A stretch of DNA of 64,000 nt from JAGLOK01 sp963676355 (lineage in GTDB: Bacteria; Bacillota; Clostridia; Christensenellales; UMGS416), in NCBI GenBank assembly GCA_963676355.1, contig OY781093.1, positions 1,674,001 through 1,738,000 on the forward strand. Reading direction: 5' to 3'. The position numbers were made by a program, and so were the translations under genes. The stretch's first letter is position 1. Every line of letters starts with the position of its first letter. The notes under the pieces were generated by a model. It was not told the origin of the DNA. It was given only the letters and a program-made list of their open reading frames with translations, and ran no database searches. Shown piece by piece: positions 31,675-39,894 of the stretch.

Positions 31675-33297
31675 ATGTTTTACCCAGAAAAGATTTTAGA
31701 AAGTGAGTTTTTTCCTCAGGAATTACCTCCTTGTTTTTCTTCACTTGATGTATCTAGAGAATATTTACGTCTTAAAAGGAGTGCTAGTATATTTAGTAAA
31801 GAAGATTCTATTCCATTTACTTATAGCGGTTTTAAGTCAGAAAAAGCTAGAAGAAAATATGCAATACCAAATATTTGTGGATTCATAAATCTTATAAACT
31901 GTATTGAATCAAATGCCACTGAGATTTTTGATATTTTAGCAGAAAGCAACTTTTCTATAACTAAGCCCATAATAGGTAGCCCACCTTCTGGAAAACCTTA
32001 CAAGAAGAAATGCTATAATATATCAGAAGCAAAAAGCTTAGTAGAAAAAATATATCAGAATAATACAACTGAAATTCGTCTTGATATTATGTCTTTTTTT
32101 GATAGTGTATATACTCATACTATTCCTTGGGTTATTCATACAAAAAAAATTGCAAAGGCAAAACGAAGAGATAAAAATCTTTTAGGAAATCAGCTAGATT
32201 TTTATTTACAAAGAATAAATCACGGTCAAACTAATGGTATTTTAGTGGGGAATGCTGCTTCAAGAATTATTTCTGAAATCATGCTTTGTAAGATTGATAA
32301 AAAAATCGAAGAGGAGTTCCCAGATTTGCGTTGCTATAGGTTTGTTGATGATTATTATATATATGTAAAAAATTATTCGGAATGTCAAAAGATAATATCA
32401 TTTATAAGAAATGAACTTAGCGAGTATGAACTCCAACTCAATGAAAATAAATTGCAAATAAATAATAGTCCGTTTTTATTTGATAAATGTTGGCTTAATG
32501 AGATGAAATTATTTCTACACTTGAATAGTGATGTTTTATTTGATAAAACTATTTCTCTGTATAAAGAATGGAAGGTGATGGAATCAAAACTATTAAATCT
32601 TTGGGTAAGATTTCCTTCTTTATCGGATATAATAGTTAAATTTTTAGCAAGGAACATAAATAATCTTACTAAAACAAATATAAAGAATAGTATTTATTCT
32701 CTTATAGATAAATGTTTAGAACATAAGTTTGAAGGAGAGTTAATATGGTGTTTGTGGATTGCCAATGCGTTTAGTATAAAACTCAATCAAGAGTATTTAA
32801 TAAAGGTATTAAAATCTTCAAATTCGTTGGCAATAATTATAGTTTTAGATATTATTAGAATTCAATCAAATAACTCAGTGAGAATAAATAATAATCTTAA
32901 ATTGATAGTTGATGATTTGAGGTTATGTGATATCGATATGAATAGAAATTCTGGATTAACTATTAAGTCAGAACGATGGTTGTTGGTGTATGAAGCTGAA
33001 CTTAATTCTTGGCTTTATGATAATGGAAATCTTATAAATTATGCAAGTTCAAACCAATTTTTTAATGAGCTGTTGAATCTAGATATTCACTTTTACAAAA
33101 GGAATATTAATGTTGTTGAATTATATTCCAATGATAATAGTATAGATAAATGGCAATATATAACTAAAAATGAATTCAAAAAATATATTAAAAAGGTTAG
33201 TACGAGAAATGAAAGCTATTCAGGAGAAATTCATATACCTTCAGATGAGCTTGATGAAATTTTCGAAGAATTACTAAACGAAATCTCCTTGTACTAA
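31675..33297 (+). CDS. Reverse transcriptase of the Abi/unknown-group (DRT-like) type
   Basis: 540 residues from ATG 31675, with AAGGGAG 7 bases upstream. The RT core shows motif A (RLDIMSFFDSVYTHTIPW, D137 and D143), motif B (QTNGILVGNAASRIISEIML), motif C with the metal-binding pair in YRFVDDYYIYV (D225, D226), and motif D (LNENKLQI). There is no group II intron maturase domain, no retron-type VTG motif and no integrase. After ~residue 290 comes a ~250-residue, helix-rich C-terminal part of unknown fold, like the alpha-repeat region of AbiA/AbiK-class enzymes. Such free-standing enzymes act in phage defence. Much more AT-rich than neighbours. Subtype cannot be fixed by eye. Confidence 0.85.
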   Translation: MFYPEKILESEFFPQELPPCFSSLDVSREYLRLKRSASIFSKEDSIPFTYSGFKSEKARRKYAIPNICGFINLINCIESNATEIFDILAESNFSITKPIIGSPPSGKPYKKKCYNISEAKSLVEKIYQNNTTEIRLDIMSFFDSVYTHTIPWVIHTKKIAKAKRRDKNLLGNQLDFYLQRINHGQTNGILVGNAASRIISEIMLCKIDKKIEEEFPDLRCYRFVDDYYIYVKNYSECQKIISFIRNELSEYELQLNENKLQINNSPFLFDKCWLNEMKLFLHLNSDVLFDKTISLYKEWKVMESKLLNLWVRFPSLSDIIVKFLARNINNLTKTNIKNSIYSLIDKCLEHKFEGELIWCLWIANAFSIKLNQEYLIKVLKSSNSLAIIIVLDIIRIQSNNSVRINNNLKLIVDDLRLCDIDMNRNSGLTIKSERWLLVYEAELNSWLYDNGNLINYASSNQFFNELLNLDIHFYKRNINVVELYSNDNSIDKWQYITKNEFKKYIKKVSTRNESYSGEIHIPSDELDEIFEELLNEISLY

Positions 33298-33308
33298 GTA
33301 AGTTTTTA

Positions 33309-33337
33309 TTACACACCCACCCCCAAAATGCTATAAT
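33309..33337 (+). promoter_or_regulatory. Promoter of the LuxR-type gene
   Basis: TTACAC, 17 bases, TATAAT with an upstream TGC (extended -10). The transcript would start near 33344, just before GGAGAG. Confidence 0.55.
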
Positions 33338-33364
33338 AAACAAAAAAACGGAGAGAAAAAACAA

Positions 33365-34240
33365 ATCAAATATTTTGAACTGATATATTACATAATTGCT
33401 TTTGCGCCAAGCGTTTCAATTGGAATATTCTTATTCTTAATAAGAGCAAAGCATAAAAATGTTTTTATAAACCATTTTTCAAGTGCGTATCTTTGGATGG
33501 GCGCGTTAATGATATACTATATGATTAATATCATTATAAGGCCAATGGATAACTTCGGTAATCAGGCTATATATAAGTATATAGCAGCCATAGAAGCAGT
33601 TATTATGTCGGCTATAGTTTTTTGCCTGATATTACTTATTTTAAAATTATTCTACAGCAATATATCAATGGTTAGATTTAGACTGATATCGTTAATAGCT
33701 TCATTGCCTATTTTGCTTTATATACTAAGTATTGGGGTTACGCATGAAAGTGCATTGCTCGACGAGGCTTATTATCTATCTTTTTTAATCATGCTTATCA
33801 CATATTGCTCAATCTTCCTGTTTAATTATAAGAAGATAAATATCAAAAAGTTTCGTCAATTTGCGACAATCGCGGCAGGTGTTTTGCTGTTTTTTATAGT
33901 AGTATTTATACTACAGCTTACAGTTAAGTGGTTTAATATAGACGCTTTCCCAATGTTTTATTTGTTTTTGAATATATTGCTTTTCGTGTTCATGTGGAAG
34001 AATATTATCGCAGAAGGGGCAAATAATTTGCTCAGCATGAATAAAAGCTTTTTCGATGAATATAACATCACTCAAAGAGAAAAAGAGGTAATAGGTCTTA
34101 TACGGGAAGGGATGTCTAACTCGGAGATAGCAAAGGCATTGTTTGTTTCGGAAAAGACTGTTGCAAACCATGTATATAATATATTTAAAAAGCTTAACAT
34201 CACATCAAGATTTGAACTTATTGTAATGATAAAAAAATAA
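33365..34240 (+). CDS. Membrane-bound LuxR-type transcriptional regulator
   Basis: Up to 291 residues. About seven hydrophobic helices fill residues 1-205. A LuxR/GerE helix-turn-helix closes the protein (ITQREKEVIGLIREGMSNSE, IAKALFVSEKTVANHVYNIF). The first ATG, at 33497, has no ribosome site and would cut off a hydrophobic helix (IAFAPSVSIGIFLFLI) whose frame is open upstream. The promoter and GGAGAG at 33350 point instead to a start near 33365, where the codon is ATC. So either a rare start codon is used or the start codon has mutated and 33497 is used. It may regulate the following acyltransferase gene. Confidence 0.8.
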   Translation: MKYFELIYYIIAFAPSVSIGIFLFLIRAKHKNVFINHFSSAYLWMGALMIYYMINIIIRPMDNFGNQAIYKYIAAIEAVIMSAIVFCLILLILKLFYSNISMVRFRLISLIASLPILLYILSIGVTHESALLDEAYYLSFLIMLITYCSIFLFNYKKINIKKFRQFATIAAGVLLFFIVVFILQLTVKWFNIDAFPMFYLFLNILLFVFMWKNIIAEGANNLLSMNKSFFDEYNITQREKEVIGLIREGMSNSEIAKALFVSEKTVANHVYNIFKKLNITSRFELIVMIKK

Positions 34241-34349
34241 AAATACATAAGAAGTTATACCTATAAAGTGAAATGAGTATATATACCCATTTACTTTTTT
34301 TATTAAAGAAACAAAAATGTAGTTATAAAAAATTTATTGGGGAGAAAAT

Positions 34350-35450
34350 ATGACTACATTAAAACAGAAGGATTCATTTTTATTTAGAAAGCAATCAGTA
34401 AAACAGAGTAAGAATGCCAGGATTTATTCATATGACATTATGCGGGGTTTAGCTATCGTATTTATGATACTAATCCATGTGATGCATGTATACGCAATCC
34501 CAGAGGTTGAAGGCTCTGTTGTAGGCTATATCATAGAATTTATGGGCGGACCTCCTGCTGCGCCAACATTCATGATGCTTATGGGAATATTTTTTATATA
34601 TTCAAACAAGGGAACGACAAGGATGTCAATATCGCGCGGGTTTAATATCTTGCTTGTCGCAGTTGTATTAAATCTTGTGCGAGGAGTAATACCATACTAT
34701 TTTTTGACTGAAATTAAGGGCGTGAGCCTTAGTGAGTTAGGCAGATACTTCACTCTGGAGTTTCTGATTTTTGAAGTGGATATATTAACATTTGCAGGGC
34801 TTTCATATATGTTTATGGCTATCTTATATCATTTTTTTAAAAAGCCTGTCTATTGGCTTGCTTTTGCTATTATAATTGCTTTTGGTTCGCCGCTTCTTTG
34901 GCAGATTAAGGCAAGCTCTGCAACTGCGCAATATGCTCTTAATATGCTGTGGGGAGATGAATATCTGTCTACGTTTCCGATGTTTCCATGGTTGACCTTT
35001 CCGCTTATTGGAATGGTTATAGGAAGGTGGCTTGAAGACAGCACAGATCAAAAGGCAACAATAAATAAGATGGGAAAGATGTCTGTATTTTTTATGGTTA
35101 TTGGACTGGCTTTGATATTGCTTGATACAGACATATTTTATAATGCATATGGAAAAATGGGAATAGGGGCGATAATTGCGATAGTTGGCTTTGTGTTCTT
35201 CTGGCAATGGCTTATAACAAAAATATATAAAGCAAGTAGCAGGGCTTTGAACACTGGGTTTCTTATGTTTTTAAGCAAGAATACATTGACTGTATACTTC
35301 GTGCATTGGGTTATATGCAAGTGGGGAGTGTACGCCTTGGGAATAGATTCAGCTGGCTATCTTGGAGTTCTGGGCATTTTCATATGCGTTACAATCCTTA
35401 CAGTCGGAATAACTAAGGCTTATAACTGGGTTGCTTGCAAAAGGGTATAA
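34350..35450 (+). CDS. DUF1624/acyltransferase-type membrane protein
   Basis: 366 residues, ~10 transmembrane helices. The N-terminal part reads RIYSYDIMRGLAIVFMILIH, the typical start of the heparan-alpha-glucosaminide acetyltransferase-like (DUF1624) and acyltransferase-3 superfamily; the D-x-x-R-G and H of this helix are the conserved catalytic-site residues. FMGGPPAAPTFMMLMG follows. It probably moves acyl groups onto an extracytoplasmic sugar or lipid acceptor. GGGGAG precedes ATG 34350. It follows the LuxR-type gene by 109 bases. Confidence 0.8.
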   Translation: MTTLKQKDSFLFRKQSVKQSKNARIYSYDIMRGLAIVFMILIHVMHVYAIPEVEGSVVGYIIEFMGGPPAAPTFMMLMGIFFIYSNKGTTRMSISRGFNILLVAVVLNLVRGVIPYYFLTEIKGVSLSELGRYFTLEFLIFEVDILTFAGLSYMFMAILYHFFKKPVYWLAFAIIIAFGSPLLWQIKASSATAQYALNMLWGDEYLSTFPMFPWLTFPLIGMVIGRWLEDSTDQKATINKMGKMSVFFMVIGLALILLDTDIFYNAYGKMGIGAIIAIVGFVFFWQWLITKIYKASSRALNTGFLMFLSKNTLTVYFVHWVICKWGVYALGIDSAGYLGVLGIFICVTILTVGITKAYNWVACKRV

Positions 35451-35529
35451 TCATATTAATAAACTATTTTGCTTTTCATTTGTTTATTGTAAATGTTATA
35501 ATTAAACAAATTAAGAATAAGGACACAAG

Positions 35530-37332
35530 ATGCAACAACCCACCCCAACAAAGAATAAAATAAAATCCGCGGCTAATATAATCGTTGTCGCACTGCTTAC
35601 CATAGCGCAGGTGAATGCGATATATTATTTTGTCGGCTATGCAGACACGAAAAGCTGGATTGTCGCGATGGTTGCTATGCTGCCGTTTGCAATGATGAAC
35701 AGCTATTTTGTCGGGGAGATTGCAAAGAGAAAAAGCAAGGCGAAAGAAATTATCGGCACGGTTGTTGTTGCCATTATGTTTTACATAGGTATTTTCCTTC
35801 CATACTTAAACTCGTTTGGTACGTCATATCTTATGGCGGCGGTGGGGTATATCGCACTGTTTTTTGTGGCTATATACATAATAATAGGCTGGCTGCCAAA
35901 AATAGAGTGGACACAAAATGATAAAAAGGCGAGCGTTATTCGCTTTGCTATATACTTTTTGATACCAGTGGCGGCGTACACGCCCTTTATGCTGGCGTGC
36001 TGGCCGGGGCTCATTTCTCCCGATTCGGTATATATATTAAATCAGGCAATACAGGGCGGTCTATATGACAATTTGTCGCCGCTATTATACACACTTTCGC
36101 TGAGGGTTTTGTCTGTTATCGGGCTTAAAATGGGCGGCATGATGATACTTCAGTGTCTTATGTGCGCAGCTGCATATGCTTATGTCGTATACACATTTGA
36201 CAGGATGGGACTACCGTTTGTTTTTGGAATTATAGGCGCGGTGCTTTTGGCTTTCTACCCTATGAATCTTATGACAAACATAACTATGTGGAAGGACATT
36301 CCCTACACTATTGGGCTGACACTTATAATGGTGGAGCTTGTAAAATTAACATTGCAGGCGGATTATTTTAAGCGCTGGCAAAACGTAGCGGTGCTAGTTT
36401 TTGCGCTGATAATCACATTGGTTGCGCGCCATAATGGAATAGCGACAGTGGTTTTGACATTCTTAATCGGTGCTATAATCTATCTTGCAAAAAAGCAATG
36501 GAGAAGGGCGCTAAGCTTTGGTATTGTGATAGTTTCGTCTTTAGTGTTCTACTATGGCACGTTAAATGGCGCAATTGCAGTGCTTGGAGATAAATATCAG
36601 GAGCCAGAGGATAATAAAGTGACGCAGGTGGCAGTTTATGCGCTTCGCGTTCAGGGGCTTGTTGCAGTGTATCATGATAAATGGGATGTGCTGACTGAGG
36701 CGGATAAGGCTTATATCGACAAATTTCTAGACCTTGATGCTGTGGATGAGCATATTGCAAAATATGAGGATGATTGGCGCTTTAGAAGCTATGTGAAAAA
36801 CTATGTGGATGCGGATGCACTGCTTAATGAAAGCAAGCAGTTTAACCAAGGCTATCTGAGTTTTCTTAAAAAATATCCTTTTGAAGTGATTAATGCTTAT
36901 CTTAAAACGACGGGCATTGTATGGGCTGCGCCAAGCTATGGATATACGATGCACGCAGCTTACACATATAATTTATATGATGAGAAATATGAGCATCTTG
37001 ACTTGGTAAAAGACAGCTATCTGCATGATTTTAAAGACTATATTCTGCTTGAGATATTCACAAAAGATGCAGAATATCAAGGGCGAGCGATACTTTGGCG
37101 TCCTGCGTTTTTCATGCTTGTTATATTGCTGTTTTTGCTGTATTCATGGCTTAAAAAAGGTGCGCTGCCGTGGCTTATAGCTGCGCCGGCAATAGTAAAT
37201 TCCCTCGGGTATTTAATAATAAACGAAGCGCAGGATGCACGATATGTTTATATCAATTTTGCAGCAGCGCTTATAATGGCAGCTTATGCGATGCTGAAGC
37301 AGAAAAAGAGCATGCAAATTACTTTTATATGA
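35530..37332 (+). CDS. Large polytopic membrane protein (DUF6020-like), paralogue of the 18071 gene
   Basis: 600 residues, ~13 transmembrane helices with a ~110-residue soluble insert near residues 360-470. It shares with the 18071 protein the early-loop motif (WPGLISPDSVYILNQAI) and the MWKDIPYTIGL motif. The arrangement suggests a GT-C-like lipid-linked sugar transferase, but no reaction is known. AAGGA stands 9 bases before ATG 35530; an extended -10 (TGTTATAAT) lies at ~35494. Confidence 0.72.
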   Translation: MQQPTPTKNKIKSAANIIVVALLTIAQVNAIYYFVGYADTKSWIVAMVAMLPFAMMNSYFVGEIAKRKSKAKEIIGTVVVAIMFYIGIFLPYLNSFGTSYLMAAVGYIALFFVAIYIIIGWLPKIEWTQNDKKASVIRFAIYFLIPVAAYTPFMLACWPGLISPDSVYILNQAIQGGLYDNLSPLLYTLSLRVLSVIGLKMGGMMILQCLMCAAAYAYVVYTFDRMGLPFVFGIIGAVLLAFYPMNLMTNITMWKDIPYTIGLTLIMVELVKLTLQADYFKRWQNVAVLVFALIITLVARHNGIATVVLTFLIGAIIYLAKKQWRRALSFGIVIVSSLVFYYGTLNGAIAVLGDKYQEPEDNKVTQVAVYALRVQGLVAVYHDKWDVLTEADKAYIDKFLDLDAVDEHIAKYEDDWRFRSYVKNYVDADALLNESKQFNQGYLSFLKKYPFEVINAYLKTTGIVWAAPSYGYTMHAAYTYNLYDEKYEHLDLVKDSYLHDFKDYILLEIFTKDAEYQGRAILWRPAFFMLVILLFLLYSWLKKGALPWLIAAPAIVNSLGYLIINEAQDARYVYINFAAALIMAAYAMLKQKKSMQITFI

Positions 37333-37464
37333 CTTAATCACAGAGTAATATATGGAGAGCTATTTGATTATGAGATGATAGCATTACATTTTTGAATAAA
37401 ACAACCTAATATTGGCACAAAATAACAAATAATGATATAATATATAAAAAGCTAGGGGGCAGGT

Positions 37465-38001
37465 ATGGATAATAAGCTGTATGTATACGCTCTTATTTTT
37501 ATAGGTTTGATAGCTGTTTTACCAAATCTCGAAAAGATACTTGCGCTTTTTCGCAAAGAATCGGTTTCAAAATACAAACTAAAGCAGGCTGTTTTAAGTC
37601 GCGCGGAATTAAACTTTTACAAAGTTTTCATGAATTATAAAAAAGATGATTCCCTAGTATTTTGTAAAGTCCGTCTAGCGGATTTATTTTCGCCGGCTGC
37701 AAGCGGGAAAAACTACTTGGCGGCGTTTAACAAGATATCGGCAAAACATGTTGATTTCATTGTGTGTGATAAGGAAACTGCAAAGCCGCTATATGGCATT
37801 GAGCTGGATGATAAAAGCCACCAAAGCACAAAGGTAAAAGAGCGCGACAAGTTCGTAAATGAAGTTTTTTCACAGGCAGGCTTAAGGCTCGTCCGTGTTC
37901 AAGCGAGAAGGGATTATGCCCAAGTATATCTTGATGGACTTTTTGCGATGAACTTACCTGGCATGCAAAACCCTGATTTTAAGATGGGGGAGAAGCTTTA
38001 A
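37465..38001 (+). CDS. DUF2726 (nuclease-fold) protein with N-terminal anchor
   Basis: 178 residues. A membrane helix at residues ~4-22 (YVYALIFIGLIAVLPNLEKI) is followed by a DUF2726 domain: LSRAELNFYKVF, VFCKVRLADLF, ISAKHVDFIVCDKETAKPLY, GIELDDKSHQ, and AGLRLVRVQA. DUF2726 has a restriction-endonuclease-like (topoisomerase/NERD-like) fold with a D..ExD core; the protein's role is unknown. GGGGGCAGGT is in front of ATG 37465. The next gene follows after 49 bases. Confidence 0.82.
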   Translation: MDNKLYVYALIFIGLIAVLPNLEKILALFRKESVSKYKLKQAVLSRAELNFYKVFMNYKKDDSLVFCKVRLADLFSPAASGKNYLAAFNKISAKHVDFIVCDKETAKPLYGIELDDKSHQSTKVKERDKFVNEVFSQAGLRLVRVQARRDYAQVYLDGLFAMNLPGMQNPDFKMGEKL

Positions 38002-38050
38002 GTTTTATTTAAATTGATGCGTTATTTTATAAACATAGAGAGATAACATT

Positions 38051-38527
38051 ATGTATTGGCCACTGCTTTTATTTATTCCGATTATTTTATTGATTGCTGG
38101 TATTGCAATTTCTCCTGATTTGCTGACAAATCCAGGCTTATACTTTGAAAAAAGAAAAAAGCTAAATGATTCTTTCAAAAATGCAAGAAGTGAGAGGACT
38201 TTATATAAAACAGAATTTATAATACTTAAAATTCCTATGATGCTTGGAAACAGTGAATATCGTGCTTCAGGATTCCCAACTGTATATTTTAAGGAAAGCT
38301 GTTTGTATTTTAAAACGCTTGGGTTAATCAAGTTTTATCTTCCGTATGATGAGGTTGAAAGTATTCATATTGAAAAGAGTACACTGTCAGTTTGGCATTC
38401 AAGACAATTGAAATTTAAGCTGAAAGACAAAGGAAGGGCAAGTTTGGTTTTTGGAATAAGTAGGAGGAATGATAACATCTCTTATGAGATAGAAAAGGCG
38501 ACTGGGATTCCTATAATAAGACAATAA
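38051..38527 (+). CDS. Hypothetical membrane protein with PH-like domain
   Basis: 158 residues. One N-terminal helix (WPLLLFIPIILLIAGIAISP), then ~100 cytoplasmic residues of alternating strands (YFKESCLYFKTLGLIKFYLP, YDEVESIHIEKSTLS, RQLKFKLKDKGRASLVFGIS) resembling the bacterial PH-like domains seen in the 50327-53660 cluster. Function unknown. Confidence 0.65.
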   Translation: MYWPLLLFIPIILLIAGIAISPDLLTNPGLYFEKRKKLNDSFKNARSERTLYKTEFIILKIPMMLGNSEYRASGFPTVYFKESCLYFKTLGLIKFYLPYDEVESIHIEKSTLSVWHSRQLKFKLKDKGRASLVFGISRRNDNISYEIEKATGIPIIRQ

Positions 38528-38553
38528 TTATTAGAGAAAAATAAAGCATAATA

Positions 38554-38580
38554 AAACCTGCGGACATGTACCGCAGGTTT
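38554..38580. terminator. Bidirectional terminator
   Basis: AAACCTGCGG / CCGCAGGTTT hairpin between the 38051 gene and mscS. Confidence 0.85.
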
Positions 38581-38609
38581 CTACATTCTTCATCAAACTG
38601 CTTAAAAGC

Positions 38610-38690
38610 GCAAATTCCAAAAGCGCATGTGTAAAACGAATATTTTGGATTTTGTAAGACAATCGCCAAGAAACATCTGTTTCTAAGCGA
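38610..38690 (-). repeat. Gene-3'-end repeat, copy B (after mscS)
   Basis: First hairpin arms CAAATTCCAAAA/TTTTGGATTTTG differ from those of copy A but still pair, around a related loop (GCGCATGTGTAAAACGAATA). The second hairpin is TCGCC-AAGAAAC / GTTTCT-AAGCGA. Confidence 0.7.
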
Positions 38691-38698
38691 AAGAATAG

Positions 38699-39745
38699 CT
38701 ATTGCTTTTCAATATAAATCGACTGTGTAGGGAAGGCAAACTCAATTCCATGCTTGTCAAATTCATTTTTAAGACAGAAATTGATTTCCTGCTGGATATC
38801 CATATATACGTTGTAGTCCTGACTCAAAACAAAGTAGACCACTTCAAAATTTATCGAGAAGTCACCAAATGTTTTTAGGTGCGCACGGTCAAATTTTGTT
38901 TTCTCAACGCTGGATATTATCTCGCTTATAATTTCTGGAATAAGCCTCAACTTTTCGCTTGGTGTGTCATAAGTTACACCGATGGTGAATGCGATTCTGC
39001 GGTTTTCCATGCGTTTATAGTTGCGTATGCGCGAGTTTGTAAGATCTGTGTTTGAAAAAACAAGCTGCTCTCCGGAAAGTGATCTTACACGCGTGGTTTT
39101 AATGCCGATGCGCTCTATTGTGCCCGAATAATCGCCTACGTTTATAAAATCACCAATTTCAAACGGACGGTCAAAGAATATCGTTACAAATGAGAATAAA
39201 TCCTGAAGTATCGCATTTGCGGCAAACGCCAGTGCAATGCCTCCTACGCCAAGCCCTGCTACAAGAGTTGTAATTTTTATGCCGAGATTGTCCAAAAACA
39301 AAAGCAGCGCGACAGCCCATATCAGTATGTTTATGAGGCCGGCAATCCATTTAACAGCACCTGACTGCTGTCCTTCATATTTTTTCTCCAGATATCTGTT
39401 GAAAAGAAAAACCAAGAATTTGGAGATTGCAAGCGCAGCAAAAAGCACAAACAACGCAAGGCATCCGACATAGACAGCCCTTGCAACTTTGTCGCTTAGG
39501 GTGAGTATATTTGTGGCAAAATATAAAGCCACGACAAAAAGCAGCGGAACAATGTATTTGCCAGTCATTTTAACCAGCATATCATCGAGCCTTGTGGCGG
39601 TTTTTTTTGCCCATTTGCCCAGCTTTTTCAATATGATCTTTTTAATTATTATGATTACTAAAAGAGAAACAAGCAGTACGCCCAGAAAGATGAGATAGCT
39701 TTGTACGGTGTTGCCCCAATAAGCAGTGTTTAAAAAATCTTGCAT
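38699..39745 (-). CDS. Small-conductance mechanosensitive channel, MscS family
   Basis: 348 residues from ATG 39745, with AAGGAGG upstream. One extra N-terminal helix and the three core helices are followed by the pore-lining TM3 (GLGVGGIALAFAANAILQDL) and the beta domain (FDRPFEIGDFINVGDYSGTI, ERIGIKTTRVRS, VFSNTDLTNSRIRNY). The C-terminal alpha/beta domain ends normally. It opens under membrane tension to release solutes during osmotic downshock. mscL is also present in the window (54416). Confidence 0.94.
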   Translation of the reverse strand: MQDFLNTAYWGNTVQSYLIFLGVLLVSLLVIIIIKKIILKKLGKWAKKTATRLDDMLVKMTGKYIVPLLFVVALYFATNILTLSDKVARAVYVGCLALFVLFAALAISKFLVFLFNRYLEKKYEGQQSGAVKWIAGLINILIWAVALLLFLDNLGIKITTLVAGLGVGGIALAFAANAILQDLFSFVTIFFDRPFEIGDFINVGDYSGTIERIGIKTTRVRSLSGEQLVFSNTDLTNSRIRNYKRMENRRIAFTIGVTYDTPSEKLRLIPEIISEIISSVEKTKFDRAHLKTFGDFSINFEVVYFVLSQDYNVYMDIQQEINFCLKNEFDKHGIEFAFPTQSIYIEKQ

Positions 39746-39894
39746 AATGCCTCCTTGTTTTATTAGTTTAGCATAGTCAGGAGCGTGCGACAATCCGCAG
39801 TTTGCACCTGTGATTAAAAATAAAGCCAGAATAAGTAGTTATAATGGCATGTGGTATAATTAATGTAGGAATGAAATACAAAGGAGCAGGGGCT

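Noticed and set aside
31675..33297. Reverse transcriptase considered as a retron or group II intron protein
   Set aside because: No maturase or endonuclease domain, no intron-like RNA ends, no retron VTG signature, and no msr/msd-like inverted structure recognised upstream.
33497..34240. LuxR gene taken from the first ATG only
   Set aside because: This start has no Shine-Dalgarno site and removes a hydrophobic helix encoded in the open frame, while a promoter and GGAGAG lie upstream at the right distance for 33365.
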